A stretch of 64,000 nucleotides of DNA from JAICJC01 sp963709425 (GTDB lineage: Bacteria; Actinomycetota; Thermoleophilia; Gaiellales; JAICJC01): NCBI GenBank assembly GCA_963709425.1, contig CAVPWG010000004.1:948375-1012374 (forward strand), read 5' to 3'. Below the pieces are notes generated by a model that ran no database searches, was not told the DNA's origin, and worked only from the letters and a program-made list of their open reading frames with translations. Shown in pieces: positions 1 through 9,706 of this stretch. The position numbers were made by a program, and so were the translations under genes. Every line of letters begins with the position of its first letter. The first letter of the stretch is position 1.

Positions 1-710
1 CCCGGCTCCTGCATCCCGCCGAGCAGAATCAGCTTCAGGTTCGAGCGCACCTCGGCCCGCGTCGCGTCGGCCGCCAGCATGTGGGCGAGGACGCTCCCGT
101 CGGGCTCGCGCTCGAGCCGGTCGAGCAGCGGATCGATCTGTGCGTCGATCTCGGCGCTCGTCGCGTCGGCGACCGCCTGCTTCTCGGGGTCCTGCTCGAA
201 GTTGGCCCCGCCGGTCGCGAGATCGCCGAACCACCGCCGCAGCGTCTCGGCGTCGAGGTCGCCGAGCCCCATGACGGCGCCCAGCGCAAGCACGGACACC
301 GGCTCGCAGTAGGCGCCCATCAGCTCCGCGCCCGGGCTGCCGGCCAGCGCGTCGAGGTGGCGGCGGGCGATCGGCTCAATCACCTCGGGCGCGTAAGCCT
401 CGACCGCGCGCGGCCGCATCGGCGCATCCATCCCGGCGCGCATCCGCGCGTGGTCGGCGCCGTCGACCGTCAGGACGTTCCGGCCGAGCGTGCGGACGAG
501 CGGCGACGCGTCCACCTCGGCCGTGAAGACGTCGGGATGGGTGGCGACGTGCTGGACGTCATCCCACCGGGTGACGAGGTGCAGGCCGACCGCCGGAACG
601 AAGCACACGGGCTCCTCGTCGCGCAGGCGGGCGTAGATCCGGAAGGGGTCGGCCTCGAGCGCCTCCACGGTGATCGAGGCGCCGAGCTCAGAGGTGATGG
701 GTGTACTCAC
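1..710 (-). CDS. Cytochrome P450, N-terminal part, cut by window edge
   Basis: About 236 residues are present; the C-terminal half with ExxR and the heme Cys lies beyond base 1. The visible part has a P450 substrate-domain layout: an early 'FRIYARLRDEEPVCFVP' helix, a C-helix stretch 'LTVDGADHARMRAGM', and an I-helix beginning 'LILLGGMQEPG', where the usual AGxET is replaced by GGMQEPG. The GTG start at 710 is preceded by GGGAG at suitable spacing and lies inside the end of the glutamine-synthetase-like gene (23-base overlap), so the two are probably co-translated. Probable role: hydroxylation or N/O-dealkylation of the substrate handled by the operon (inference). The family call is secure; the substrate is unknown. 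Confidence 0.8.
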   Translation of the reverse strand, partial: MSTPITSELGASITVEALEADPFRIYARLRDEEPVCFVPAVGLHLVTRWDDVQHVATHPDVFTAEVDASPLVRTLGRNVLTVDGADHARMRAGMDAPMRPRAVEAYAPEVIEPIARRHLDALAGSPGAELMGAYCEPVSVLALGAVMGLGDLDAETLRRWFGDLATGGANFEQDPEKQAVADATSAEIDAQIDPLLDRLEREPDGSVLAHMLAADATRAEVRSNLKLILLGGMQEP

Positions 711-2021
711 GGAACTCCCAGTCGGTCGCCCAGCTCCGTGCGCGGGCCAGCTCGGCGTCCTTGTTCACGCGGAAGATGCGGATGAGCTCGGCGCCCATCG
801 CGTTCGTGATGTACTCGTCCGCCTCGAGCGCCGCGAGCGCCCCCTCGAAGGTGTCGGGGAGCGGCGTCATGGACTCGACATCGGGATGCTCGTAGATCAG
901 GCCCTCGATCGGCGCCGGCGGCTCGAGCTTGCGCCGGATCCCGTCGAGGCCGGCGAAGAGCGCGCCGGCCACGACCAGGTAGGCGTTGGCCGCGCCGTCG
1001 CCCACCCGGAACTCGACCCGCGTGGCGCCGCCTCGCTCCCGCGGAACGCGCGCCAGCGTCAGCCGGTTGTCGTGCCCCCACGAGACCAGCGTAGGGACGA
1101 GCGCCTCGGGGTGGATCCGGCGGTAGGCGTTGGTCGTCGGGTTGAAGAACGCCATCAGCGCCGGGCCATGTTCGAGGAGGCCGGCGATGAAGTGGTGCGC
1201 CACCTCCGAGATCCCCTCCGGGCCGGCCGGCATCGTTCATCAGCGTCGTCCCGTCGCCGTCGCACAGCGAGACATGCAGGTGAAAGCCGGAGCCCTCGTC
1301 GTCGTTCCAGGGCTTCCCGATGAACGTCGCCAGGAGCCCCTCGCGGGCGGCCAGGTCCTTGACCACCGACTTCAGGCGGAAGGCCCGGTCGGCCGCCTCG
1401 AGGGCCGGCGCGTGTCCGATGTTGATCTCGAACTGGCTTCGGCCGTACTCGTGGTTCGCGGCGATCGCGCCCAGCCCCATGTCGACGCACGCGTCGAGCA
1501 TCGTCGACAGGACGCGGCGCGGGTCCGCCACCTGGCCGACGGTGTAGACGTGGCTGTCGTTCTCGACGTAGCGGCGGTAGCCGTTCGGCGCGGTCGGGTC
1601 GGGCTCGCACAGATAGAACTCGAGCTCGGGCCCGATCACCGGCTGCAGGCCGAGGTCGGCGTACTCGGCGACGGCCCGCCGGACCGTGCCGCGCGGGTCG
1701 ACCTCGTAGGGCTCGCCGTCCATGCGGGTCAGGTCGGCGATGCACCACGCGGTGCCCGGCTCCCACGGAATCGGCACGAGCGTGTCGAGATCGGGCTTGC
1801 GCGAGGATGTCCTGGAAGCCGTGCTCGAACCCGGCCGTGACGACGTGGTGCAGGTCGACAGTCATGATCGCCTCGCAGAACCCGCCGCCGTCCTCGACGA
1901 GGTGGCGGAAGTACTCGATCGGGTAGTCCTTGCCGCGCGAGATGCCGTGCAGGTCGGGATAGGTCATGCGCACCGTGCGCACGCCTGCCTTCTCGAGGTC
2001 GGCGAGCCGGCTATCGGCCAT
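688..2021 (-). CDS. Glutamine-synthetase-like gamma-glutamyl amide ligase (two frame breaks)
   Basis: This GlnA-fold enzyme probably ligates glutamate (or another acid) to an amine using ATP. The N-terminal beta-grasp region reads 'TYPDLHGISRGKDYPIEYF'. The catalytic domain shows 'GPELEFYL', 'NHEYGRSQFEINIGHAP', 'FIGKPWNDDEGSGFHLHVS' and 'FNPTTNAYRR', all GS metal, ATP or glutamate motifs. Length after correction is about 444 residues, normal for the GlnA-like/PuuA/FluG group. Reading frame changes near 1797 and near 1225; both sides align to the family, so indels are the likely cause. The ATG at 2021 follows AGGAT. It lies between two P450 genes and downstream of ring-cleavage genes, so a catabolic ligase like those for anilines, polyamines or ethanolamine fits better than ammonia assimilation. 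Substrate is inferred, not shown. Confidence 0.8.
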
Positions 2022-2033
2022 GCGTCAATCCTT

Positions 2034-3279
2034 TCATGCCGCCGAAGCCCGAACAGGCATCGTCTTGAACGCGTTCGTGAAGTTGGTGCGGATCCGCTCG
2101 GCGGGGCCCGCCGCCTCGATCCCCCGCAAGCCGGGGCAGGAGCTCCTCGAACATGACCTTGACCTCGAGCTTGGCGAGGTGGGCGCCGAGGCAGAAGTGC
2201 GGCCCGCCGCGCCCGAAGCTCACGTGCTCGTTGGGGCGGCGGCCGACGTCGAACCGGTAGGGGTCGTCGAACACGAGCTCGTCGCGGTTCGCCGAGATGT
2301 ACCAGACGACCACCTTGTCGCCCTCGCGAATCGTCTTCCCGCGCAGCTCGACGTCCCGGGTCGCGGTGCGGCGGAAGTGGAGCACCGGCGTCGCCCAGCG
2401 GATGATCTCGTCGACGGCGGTCGGCATCAGGGCCGGGTCGTCGCGCAGGCGCCGCAGCTCGTCGGGGTGCTCCATGAGCGCCTGCATCCCGTGGGCGATG
2501 GCCTGGCGGGTGGTCTCGTTACCGGCGACGACGAGCAGCAGGAACATCACGTCGAACTCGCGCGAGGTGAGCCGCTCGCCGTCGATCTCGGCCTCGACGA
2601 GCTTGGTCACCAGGTCGTCGCGCGGCTCGCCCCTGCGGGACTCGGCGATGCCGTGGCCGTAGCGCCAGAGCTCGACCGCGGCCGGGCTTCGGAACGGCAG
2701 GAGCCGGTAGCGCTCCGACTCGGGGTCCTCGTAGGAGATATCCGACATGGTGCGGTCGGTCGATCCGATCATGCGGTCACCCCAGTCGATCAGGAGCTGG
2801 TTGTCCTCGGGCGGCACGCCCAGGATGCGGCACAGCACCTGGATCGGGAGCGGCGCGGCGACGTGCTCGATGAAGTCGAACTCGCCCAGAGGCAGCGCCT
2901 CGTCGAGGATGGCGCGGGTCAGCTCCCGCAGCAGGGCCTCGTAGGCGGCCACCGCCCGCGGGGTGAAGCCGCGGTTCACGAGCCCGCGCAGGCGCGTGTG
3001 CCGGGGCGGGTCGGTGTCGATCATCGACTTGCGGGCCTCGATCGCATCGGGCTCGAGGTCCTCGAGCGCCGTCGCCCCGGTCTCCGACGAGTAGGTCTCG
3101 GTGTCCTTGTGGACCGCGACCACGTCGTCGTGGCGGGTGATCGCCCAGTAGCCCTTCCCGTGCGGCCAGTCGTACCAGCGCACCGGGTCGTTCCGGCGCA
3201 GCCAGTCGAACATCTCGAAGGGGACGCTCCGGGCGAACGCGTCGTTCTCGAAGTCGATGGCGGGCGCCGCTGTCGTCAT
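2034..3279 (-). CDS. Cytochrome P450 (one frame break near C-terminus)
   Basis: Complete bacterial soluble P450. I-helix 'VAGNETTRQ' (about residues 251-259, with the acid/Thr pair), K-helix 'EIIRW' (291-295) and heme loop 'FGRGGPHFCLG' (355-365, proximal Cys 363) are all intact. The frame shifts at a run of five C at 2121-2125; dropping one base gives the natural end '...FKTMPVRASAA' and a stop at 2034. The ATG at 3279 overlaps the aldehyde dehydrogenase stop (ATGA), and the GS-like gene starts 12 bases downstream. Needs ferredoxin and reductase partners, none of which is encoded here. The sequence resembles actinobacterial P450s acting on terpenoid, steroid or alkyl-aromatic substrates, but I cannot assign one. 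Confidence 0.9.
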
Positions 3280-4724
3280 CCGGTGGAGCCGTCGAGGATC
3301 TGGAGCATCTTGAGATCGCTCATGAAGTCGAGCGCGTAGTCACCGCCCTCGCGGCCGACGCCGGAGATGCCCATGCCGCCGAACGGGGCGGTGAGGTCGC
3401 GGACGAGGAAGGTGTTGACCCAGACCGTGCCGGCGCGGACGGCGCGGCCGACCCGCTCGGCCCGCTCGCGCGCCCCCGTGTAGACGATGCCGCTCAGGCC
3501 GTAGCGGGTGGAGTTGGCGAGTGCGACTGCCTCGTCCTCGGAGGCGAACGTCTGGAAGGTCAGCACGGGGCCGAACACCTCGCGCTGGACGATCTCGGAG
3601 TCGTTGGCCTTCGGCTCGACCAGGGTCGGCTCGTAGAAGAGCCCGCCGATCTCGGGCTGGGCGCCGCCGCGGACGATGCGGTCGCCGTTCGCCCGCGCCC
3701 GCTCGACGAAGCCCTCGACCCGGGCCAGGTGGTCGCGGTGGATGAGCGGCGAGACGGTCGTGCGGTCGTCGCGCGGGTCGCCGAGGACGTGCGCGTCGGT
3801 GTGGCCGTGGAAGCGCTCGAGGAAGTCGTCCTTGACCGACTCCTCGACGAGGAGGCGGGTGCCGGCGAGGCACACCTGCCCGGCGTCGTCGTACTGACCG
3901 GCCGCCTTGGCGGCGGCGGCCTCGATGTCGGCGTCGGCGAACACGACCAGCGGGCCCTTCCCTCCCAGCTCGGCCGTGAAGGGCACGATGTTGGCGGCGG
4001 CGGCCTGGCCGATCAGGCGCCCGGTCTCGGGCGAGCCGGTGAAGCTCACCCGGCGGACGCGGGGGTGCGCGACGAGGGCGGCGCCGGCCTCCTCGCCGAT
4101 CCCCTGGACGACGTTGAAGACGCCCGCGGGAAAGCCGGCCTCGGCGGTGAGGTCGGCGAGGATCGAGCACGAGAGCGGCGACCATTCAGCGGGCTTCAGC
4201 ACCACGGTGCAGCCGGCCGCGAGCGCGGGCGCCGTCTTCCAGGTCGAGAGCATGAAGGGCGCGTTCCAGGGCGTGATGACCGCGGCCGGGCCGGCGGGCA
4301 TGCGCACGACCCGGTTCTCGGTCGAGTTGCTCGACCAGTGCCGCTCCTCGTATGCCTGGGCCAGGTCGGCGTAGCTTCGGTAGTTGCGCGCGCCGCGGGC
4401 GATGACGCGGGCTCGGAGCGAGCGCTCGAGCATCGCCATGTCGAGGCACTCGACGGTCGCGAGCCGCTCGATGTTGGCGTCGATCAGGTCGGCGAGCCGG
4501 CGCAGATACGGGCCGCGGCCGGCCGGCCCGAGCGCGGCCCACGCCGGGAAGGCGTCGGCGGCTGCGGCGACGGCCATGTCGACCTCCGCCGCACCGGCCC
4601 GCGCCACCTCCGCGAGCACGCTCTCGTCGATGGGCGAGCGATCCTCGAACCGCTCCTCGCTCGCCACCCTGCGCCCGCCGATCCAGTGGTCGGGCGAGAC
4701 GGCGATCCCGGCAACCGTGCTCAC
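3276..4724 (-). CDS. NAD(P)-dependent aldehyde dehydrogenase, HpaE-like
   Basis: 482 residues, the standard length of the ALDH superfamily. Visible catalytic elements: 'TPWNAPF' (Asn about 154), cofactor Lys in 'VLKPAEWSP', general base Glu in 'TAELGGKGP' (about 252) and nucleophile Cys in 'GQVCLAGTR' (about 285). The C-terminal 'FGGMGISGVGREGGDYALDF' is typical of muconate-semialdehyde and betaine-aldehyde dehydrogenases. With an extradiol dioxygenase upstream, oxidation of 5-carboxymethyl-2-hydroxymuconate semialdehyde to the diacid is the best guess. The GTG start at 4724 is separated from the decarboxylase-like gene by 78 bases holding two palindromic repeats. The stop overlaps the P450 start. 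Confidence 0.85.
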   Translation of the reverse strand: MSTVAGIAVSPDHWIGGRRVASEERFEDRSPIDESVLAEVARAGAAEVDMAVAAAADAFPAWAALGPAGRGPYLRRLADLIDANIERLATVECLDMAMLERSLRARVIARGARNYRSYADLAQAYEERHWSSNSTENRVVRMPAGPAAVITPWNAPFMLSTWKTAPALAAGCTVVLKPAEWSPLSCSILADLTAEAGFPAGVFNVVQGIGEEAGAALVAHPRVRRVSFTGSPETGRLIGQAAAANIVPFTAELGGKGPLVVFADADIEAAAAKAAGQYDDAGQVCLAGTRLLVEESVKDDFLERFHGHTDAHVLGDPRDDRTTVSPLIHRDHLARVEGFVERARANGDRIVRGGAQPEIGGLFYEPTLVEPKANDSEIVQREVFGPVLTFQTFASEDEAVALANSTRYGLSGIVYTGARERAERVGRAVRAGTVWVNTFLVRDLTAPFGGMGISGVGREGGDYALDFMSDLKMLQILDGSTG

Positions 4725-4735
4725 GCCGGTCCACC

Positions 4736-4748
4736 GGGGTCAGACCCC
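4736..4748. repeat. Palindrome GGGGTCAGACCCC, copy 1
   Basis: A 13-base palindrome (6+1+6) in the 78-base gap between the aldehyde dehydrogenase and the decarboxylase-like gene. Identical 13-mers occur at 10370-10382 and 26662-26674. A REP-like or terminator-like dispersed element is likely; function is unknown. Confidence 0.7.
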
Positions 4749-4787
4749 GCATCGAAACGGTCACAGAACCCGCGCGCAAAAAGTTCA

Positions 4788-4798
4788 GGGACTGTCCC
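4788..4798. repeat. Companion palindrome GGGACTGTCCC
   Basis: An 11-base palindrome (5+1+5) 40 bases from palindrome copy 1, next to the stop of the decarboxylase-like gene. It has the same odd-length GGG...CCC design as the 13-mer and may belong to the same composite repeat. Only this one copy was noticed. Confidence 0.5.
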
Positions 4799-4802
4799 CA
4801 CC

Positions 4803-5591
4803 CTAGACCTCACGCACCGTCTCGAGGTCGTCGACCGTGTAGGCGAATGTGAAGCGGAATCCGGGGCCGACCCGGATCGGGGCCAGGGCGGCGTGCTCCT
4901 CGCCGGGGGCGTCGTGGAGTTCGAGTGCCGCCGGCCCCTCGTGGATCGTCGAGATCGAGCGGTCGCGGCTGCGGGCGCGCACCAGCTCGTTCACGGCCGG
5001 GTCGTCGTGGCGGCCGGCGGCGAGGCGGGGGAAGTGGCGCCGGTTCACGAGCGGCGGGTCGTTGTGCTTCGGCCCCGACTCCGAGACGCGCTCGGGCGTG
5101 ACCGTGCCCCGGGCGAGCAGCCGGCCGTGCGCCGAGCACACGCCGGCGAACGTCCTCCCCTCGGCCCGGCAGTCGAGGCCGAACGCGCGCGTCATCTCGA
5201 TCTGCGCCAGCTTCTTGGGGAAGCCCTGGATCCACCCGCGAGCGAGGGCGAAGTCGGTGTCGACCCAGATGTACGGGCAGGTCGTCACGTGCTCGCCGTC
5301 GAGGAGCGCGTTCACGACGACGAAGAACTCCTTGTACTGCCCGCGCGCCGGATCGACCAGCTCCTCGCCCGAGTCCGAGCAGGACTGCCAGTCGACGAAG
5401 AGTGCGGCGCACCGGCCGGGGTCTTCTGCGTACGGCTCGAGGCCGGGCGGCAGCACCGCAGCGACCGCCGCGGGCTCGGCCCAGTAGTCGATCACCAGGA
5501 AGTCGCCGACGTAGTGCCACGGCGGGGCCGGCACGAGCGACGCCGTCCCGCCCGGCGAAAGCGGCAGCGAGAACCCCCGCGGGCTACTCAT
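4803..5591 (-). CDS. Acetoacetate decarboxylase (ADC) family protein
   Basis: 262 residues. The ADC-fold signature 'GWIQGFPKKLAQIE' carries the lysine pair that forms the Schiff base in true acetoacetate decarboxylase. 'PPWHYVGDFLVIDYWA' at the start and the C-terminal hydrophobic strands also fit the family. The ATG at 5591 overlaps the last codons of the hydroxylase gene by 8 bases, so expression is coupled. In this setting the enzyme could decarboxylate, hydrate or tautomerise a keto-acid made after ring cleavage, a job not done by ADC proteins in the classical homoprotocatechuate route. Family is firm; reaction is inference. Confidence 0.8.
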   Translation of the reverse strand: MSSPRGFSLPLSPGGTASLVPAPPWHYVGDFLVIDYWAEPAAVAAVLPPGLEPYAEDPGRCAALFVDWQSCSDSGEELVDPARGQYKEFFVVVNALLDGEHVTTCPYIWVDTDFALARGWIQGFPKKLAQIEMTRAFGLDCRAEGRTFAGVCSAHGRLLARGTVTPERVSESGPKHNDPPLVNRRHFPRLAAGRHDDPAVNELVRARSRDRSISTIHEGPAALELHDAPGEEHAALAPIRVGPGFRFTFAYTVDDLETVREV

Positions 5592-7042
5592 GCAGGAACT
5601 GCTCCACCAGCGATTCGGCGAACGACTTGTCGGCCAGCTTGTACGCCAGCGCCGTCATCCGCCACGAGTCCGAGAGATAGAAGCGCTCGTACAGCTCGCC
5701 GCGGCCGCCGAGGTCGGAGCCGATGTAGTCCCACGCCAGCCGGAAGAGCCGGATGCGCCGCTCGGCGTCGGCCCCGCCCGCCTGGTAGTACGTGGCGATG
5801 TCGTCGGCCAGCGGGCCCTGCATGTCGGCGATGGACGGCGTGCACATGAAGCCGCCGCCGCCGATCAGCTGCAGCAGCTCGTTGCAGTACGGCAGCCACT
5901 TCGGCATCTGGCCGCGCAGCGCGAGAAACGGGCGGTCGTCGGGGTACCAGACCCCGCCCTCGTCGAGGAACGACCCCGCCTCGGCCGACACCAGCGCCGA
6001 CCGCGTCAGCTCGACCATGTTCCACATCTGCCCGAGCTTCTCCTGGATGTGGTCGAACCGCCCCACACCGGTCGTGTTGGCGATCAGGTGCCCGAGGCCG
6101 AACGCGAACGACAGCTTCACGTGGGCCCGGGTGAACGCCTGGTGCATGATGTGGCCGCGCCAGCCGGTGTCGGAGATGACCTCGGAGTAGCCGACCGTGT
6201 CGCCGTCGAGGAACACGCGGTCCTTCGGCACCTCGACGTCGTCGAAGATCGCGACCGCGTCCATCTCGTCGAAGCGCGACGAGAGCGGGTAGTCGAACGG
6301 GTCGCGCTGCTTCGAGTACGAGTCGCGGCAGATGAACTTGAGCCCGGGAGTGCCCATCGGGATCGCGAACGACAGGGCGTAGCGGCCGTCCTGCGGGCGG
6401 ATGTCCGAGCCCGGGTAGATCGTGAGCTCGTCCGCGTACGGCGCAAGCGTCGCCAGCATCCGCGCGCCGCGCACGGTGATGTGGCTCTCGGTCTCGCCGA
6501 TCTTGTGCAGCGCCACCTCGCCGGCCGCCTGCTCGGCCTCGGGCTTCGTGCGGTCGACCTGGGGGTTCATGATCGAGTGCGTCGTCGAGAGGTCGCGGTC
6601 GCGCATCTCGCGCTGGTAGGCGACGATGTTGGCCGCGCCCGGCGTCGTTCCCGCGCCGCGCCCACACGTCGGAGCGCCCCGCGAAGCACGCGAACGTGAC
6701 GTTCAGGTAGTCGGGCGTCCGCCCCATCAGCCCGGCGGTCAGCGCCGCCGTCAGCTCGACCGCCCGCCGGCGGCGCTCGAGGTCGTCCTTCGAGCGCGGG
6801 ATCAGGTGGGTGACGTTCACGAGCGCGCCGGTGTCGGGCGCCGGCGCGAGCATCTCGTCGGCGTGCTCGTGCTGGAGGTCGTAGACCCGCGCCATCGTCC
6901 GCGCGGCCGCCTCGAGCGCCGGATGCTCGAGCGGGTGGGTGATCTTCTCGCCGTTCAGCCAGATCTCGCGGGCGTCGCCGCGCAGCCCGTCGAGGAACTG
7001 CTCGCCGGTGCGGGCCGCCACGGTCTCTTCGGTCGTCGCCAT
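5584..7042 (-). CDS. hpaB: 4-hydroxyphenylacetate 3-monooxygenase, oxygenase component (one frame break)
   Basis: FADH2-dependent aromatic ortho-hydroxylase of the HpaB family, about 486 residues after correction. Recognisable blocks: 'IWLNGEKITHPLEHPA' at the N-terminus, 'STTHSIMNPQVDRTK', 'ITVRGARMLATLAPYADE', 'PKDRVFLDGDTVGYS', and 'QLIGGGGFMCTPS' near the C-terminus. The frame changes near 6645, between 'RRGNDAG' and 'QREMRDRDLSTTHS'. The ATG at 7042 shares one base with the dioxygenase stop (TGATG). It should turn a phenol into the catechol cleaved by the neighbouring dioxygenase. The flavin reductase partner (HpaC) is not in the window. Related members hydroxylate chlorophenols and other phenols, so 4-hydroxyphenylacetate is a default assignment. 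Confidence 0.85.
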
Positions 7043-7971
7043 CAGGTGTGCACCTCCAGGGGAGGGAGCTTCTCGCCCAGCATCTCGAGGCTGTCACGCT
7101 CGTAGCGGACGGCCTGGTCGTCGAAGCGGAAGTAGGAGCGCGGGGGCAGCGGCCCCCAGGTGTTGGACGAGAAGCGGTCGTCGGGCCAGTGCCGCGGCTC
7201 GTGGTCGGGCTCGAGCTGCTCCATGTCGACGTAGCACTCGACGAGCAGCGGCTCCTCGGTGATCCGGACGTAGCCGCAGATGTTCTGCGCGATGCCGTGC
7301 CGGAGCGGCCCCCATGCGAGCCAGCGGCCGTGCTGGGCGACGTTGTCGAAGAGGCTCCGCAGCGTGCCGAAATCGTAGTAGTCGAATGCGAGATGGTGGA
7401 AGTGCGGCACCGATCCCTGCACCAGCGCCATCTGGTGGTGCTCGGCGTTCACGTGGAACCAGATGCCGGCATCGCCGAGGTAGTCGGCGATCTCCATCCC
7501 GAGCACATCGGTGTGGAACCGGGTCGTCGCCGCCAGGTCGGCGGTGAGCCGGTTGATGTGGCCCAGCTTGCGGGGCCGAAGGCCGGCGAGGGAGGACGTC
7601 TGCCGCGCGATCGCGGGCCGGTGATCGCCGTCGTCGCGATGGGCCACGATGTGGTGCTCGAAGCCCTCCGGGTCGCGGACGACCAGCGTCGAGCCCTCGT
7701 CCTCCCAATTGGCATCGGCCGTCACGGCCAGGTGCGCGCGGGCCTCGTCCAGCGAGCACGACCGCCGCAGCTGCCAGGCCGTGTGGGCGTGACCGGGCGG
7801 CTCCCCGCGCACGAGCTCGAGCGAGTACGGCTCGTAGTCGCACGCCAGCGTGGCCCGGTCCTCGCCCTGCTCGCGCACGTCGAGCCCGAACTGCACCGCA
7901 TAGCGCGCCGCCGCCGCGCGCGGGTCGGCCACGTTCAGGCACACGTGGTCGATCTTCAGGAGCTTCAGCAC
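7042..7971 (-). CDS. hpaD: Extradiol (meta-cleaving) catechol dioxygenase, HpaD-like VOC family
   Basis: Two-domain VOC-fold type I extradiol dioxygenase, 309 residues. The C-terminal domain carries the Fe/Mn triad: His 138 in 'KLGHINRL', a His at 192 or 193 in 'HFHHLAFD', and Glu 245 in 'LLVECYVDM'. The tail 'SSNTWGPLPPRSYFRFDD' resembles homoprotocatechuate 2,3-dioxygenases. The GTG at 7971 ('VLKLLKIDHVCLN') is taken as start because the VOC domain begins at once; longer upstream extensions look non-coding and would run through the operator. First gene of the minus-strand operon, with a GntR-type operator 7 bases upstream of its start. Confidence 0.85.
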   Translation of the reverse strand: MLKLLKIDHVCLNVADPRAAAARYAVQFGLDVREQGEDRATLACDYEPYSLELVRGEPPGHAHTAWQLRRSCSLDEARAHLAVTADANWEDEGSTLVVRDPEGFEHHIVAHRDDGDHRPAIARQTSSLAGLRPRKLGHINRLTADLAATTRFHTDVLGMEIADYLGDAGIWFHVNAEHHQMALVQGSVPHFHHLAFDYYDFGTLRSLFDNVAQHGRWLAWGPLRHGIAQNICGYVRITEEPLLVECYVDMEQLEPDHEPRHWPDDRFSSNTWGPLPPRSYFRFDDQAVRYERDSLEMLGEKLPPLEVHT

Positions 7972-7977
7972 GAGATT

Positions 7978-7990
7978 GGATACAATATCC
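7978..7990. promoter_or_regulatory. GntR-type operator, site 1 (GGATACAATATCC)
   Basis: Inverted repeat GGATA-CAA-TATCC directly before the dioxygenase start. It shares GGATACARTA with sites at 8039-8051 (read on the minus strand) and 10401-10413. Predicted binding site of the FCD-family GntR regulator encoded at 9707-10345. Its position would let the bound protein block transcription or translation of the catabolic operon. Confidence 0.6.
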
Positions 7991-8038
7991 GACCATCCAA
8001 AGCTCGTCAAGGGACGGTCTTGACGGACCTCCCGGGGT

Positions 8039-8051
8039 GAATACTGTATCC
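8039..8051. promoter_or_regulatory. GntR-type operator, site 2 (GAATACTGTATCC)
   Basis: Extended, GTGAATACTGTATCCAC is a 17-base near-palindrome with outer GTG/CAC matched. It lies in the divergent 133-base gap, 54 bases upstream of the permease start, and its reverse complement shares GGATACAGTA exactly with site 3. Confidence 0.6.
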
Positions 8052-8104
8052 ACTCTCGGTCGCTCGACCGGCACACCCGCACGCCACGGAAAGGGAGGAT
8101 GCAT

Positions 8105-9645
8105 ATGGCCAGCGATGCACCGGCCGCCCAGGCGCAGCTCGGCGAGAAGAACCTCTCCACGATCCACGCCGTCGCGCAGGCGCTCGCCATCGGCCCGATG
8201 TTCTCGACCGCGATCGTCCTGGGGCTCGTCTCGAGCCCGGCCACCGGAGCGGCCTGGAACACGCCGCTGGCGGTGCTCCTCGCCGGCCTCGGTGTGCTCT
8301 CGATCGGCTACGTCGTGGCGCTTTGCGCCCGCAGGTTCGCGGGCGCCGGAGCCGTGTACGAGTACCTCACCCAGGGCGCTCATCCGAGCGTCGGCATCTT
8401 CACGGCGGGCCTGTTCTTCGTCGGCACGCTCTTCCTCGGCGGGGGCGGCATCTATCTCGGCCTCGGGATTCTGGCGAACGGGTTCTGGGCCGCCCACATC
8501 GGCGACGCCTCCAACGCGCCGGCCTGGTGGGTGTTCGGTACGGTCGCGCTCGCGATCGTGCTCGTCATGAACTATCTGGGCGTGCGACTCGCCCTTCGGG
8601 CCATGTTGACCTTCGCCGCGTGCTCCTTCATCCCCATGCTGTTTCTCGCGGTCGTGATCATCGCGAAGGGCGGCGACAGCGGCAATTCGTTGACCGTCTT
8701 CAACCCCGGCGAGACCTCGCTCCTCGGCGTCACAGGCGGCGGCGTCCTCGGCGGCATCCTGATCGGAATCCTGCTCTTCGTCGGCTTCGAGGCCGCGGCC
8801 TCGATCGGGGAGGAGTCGAACGACCCGCACAACTCGATCCCCCGCGCCGTGCTCGGCACGATCGCGGCGTCGGCGGCCTTCTACGTCGTCATGTCCTACG
8901 CCATCGCAATCGGCTACGGCAAGTCGGCCGTCGACGCGGGCAAGTGGATCTCCGACCCGGCCTACCTCGACACGATGGCGACCCGCTACGTCGGCTCGTG
9001 GCTCGCGACGATCATCGACCTCGTCGTCATCCTCGACGCCCTGGGCCTCGCGCTCGCCATCTGCGTGACCATCGGCCGCGGCTACTTCGCCCTCGGGCGC
9101 GACGGCCTCCTTCCATCGTTCTCGCCAAGACGTCCCGCTACGAGACGCCCTGGGTCGGCAGCCTGGTCGTGTGCGTCGGCTGGGGCTTCCTGGTCTTCGT
9201 CGCCACGAGCACGGGCTGGATGGACAAGTTCGTCCCGATCTTCGGCACAAAGGAGTTCTCGGCGTTCATCGTCTCCGCCACCGCCGGCTCGTTTGCGATC
9301 GAGCTGGTCTACCTGATCCTGGCGATTGCAGCGATCCGGCTCGTGATGCAGAGCCAGGGGGTGTGGTGGCAGTACATCGTCGTGCTGATCGCGATCGCTA
9401 CCCCACTCCTGGGCTTCTACGGCGCGCTCAACCCCGACCCGCACAACGGCGACAACCCCAACTGGCTTGCGCTGTACTGGGCGCTCGCAGTCGTGGTCAT
9501 CGCGGCGGTGTGGTTCGGGATCGTGCAGGTGACGCGGCCCGACAACGTCCGAAACGCCGCCTCCCACGCGGCTGCGCATCGCGGGGTGGCGGCACTCGAC
9601 GAGAACGTCGACTTCACGCCCGCGCCGCCCGACACGGCCAACTAA
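8105..9645 (+). CDS. APC-family amino acid/amine permease (one frame break)
   Basis: About 513 residues and a dozen hydrophobic segments. The 'ALAIGPMFSTAIVLG' opening helix, 'FVGFEAAASIGEESNDP' and 'IPRAVLGTI' are classic for the amino acid-polyamine-organocation superfamily. The frame changes near 9110, between 'GRDGLLPS' and 'AKTSRYETPWVGS'. The ATG at 8105 is preferred over that at 8099 because GGGAGG (8093-8098) then sits at proper spacing. Divergent from the catabolic operon and carrying operator site 2, so probably the uptake system for the operon's substrate. That fits an amine- or amino-acid-like compound (inference). Confidence 0.8.
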
Positions 9646-9653
9646 GAGCCTCC

Positions 9654-9695
9654 TGGGGTTTGGCCCCATCGCGTCCATGCGGTGGGGCAGGCCCC
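9654..9695. terminator. Probable bidirectional terminator between convergent genes
   Basis: Two short GC-rich stem-loops, TGGGGTTTGGCCCCA (9654-9668) and GGGGCAGGCCCC (9684-9695), fill the gap between the permease and the convergent GntR gene. There is no clear U-tract, so this call rests on position and symmetry. Confidence 0.4.
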
Positions 9696-9706
9696 GGTGG
9701 TTACGC

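Noticed and set aside
1130..1840. Long plus-strand open frames opposite the glutamine-synthetase-like gene, and similar ones across the window
   Set aside because: They mirror real minus-strand genes, have Arg/Ala/Gly-rich translations with no motifs, and result from high GC with few stop codons.
2034..3279. Reading frame-broken genes as pseudogenes
   Set aside because: Each has one or two frame changes with intact catalytic motifs on both sides, often in base runs; sequencing indels explain this better.
7972..8262. Longer N-terminal extension of the dioxygenase up to 8262
   Set aside because: It would run through two operators and into the permease, and the VOC domain starts at the GTG at 7971.
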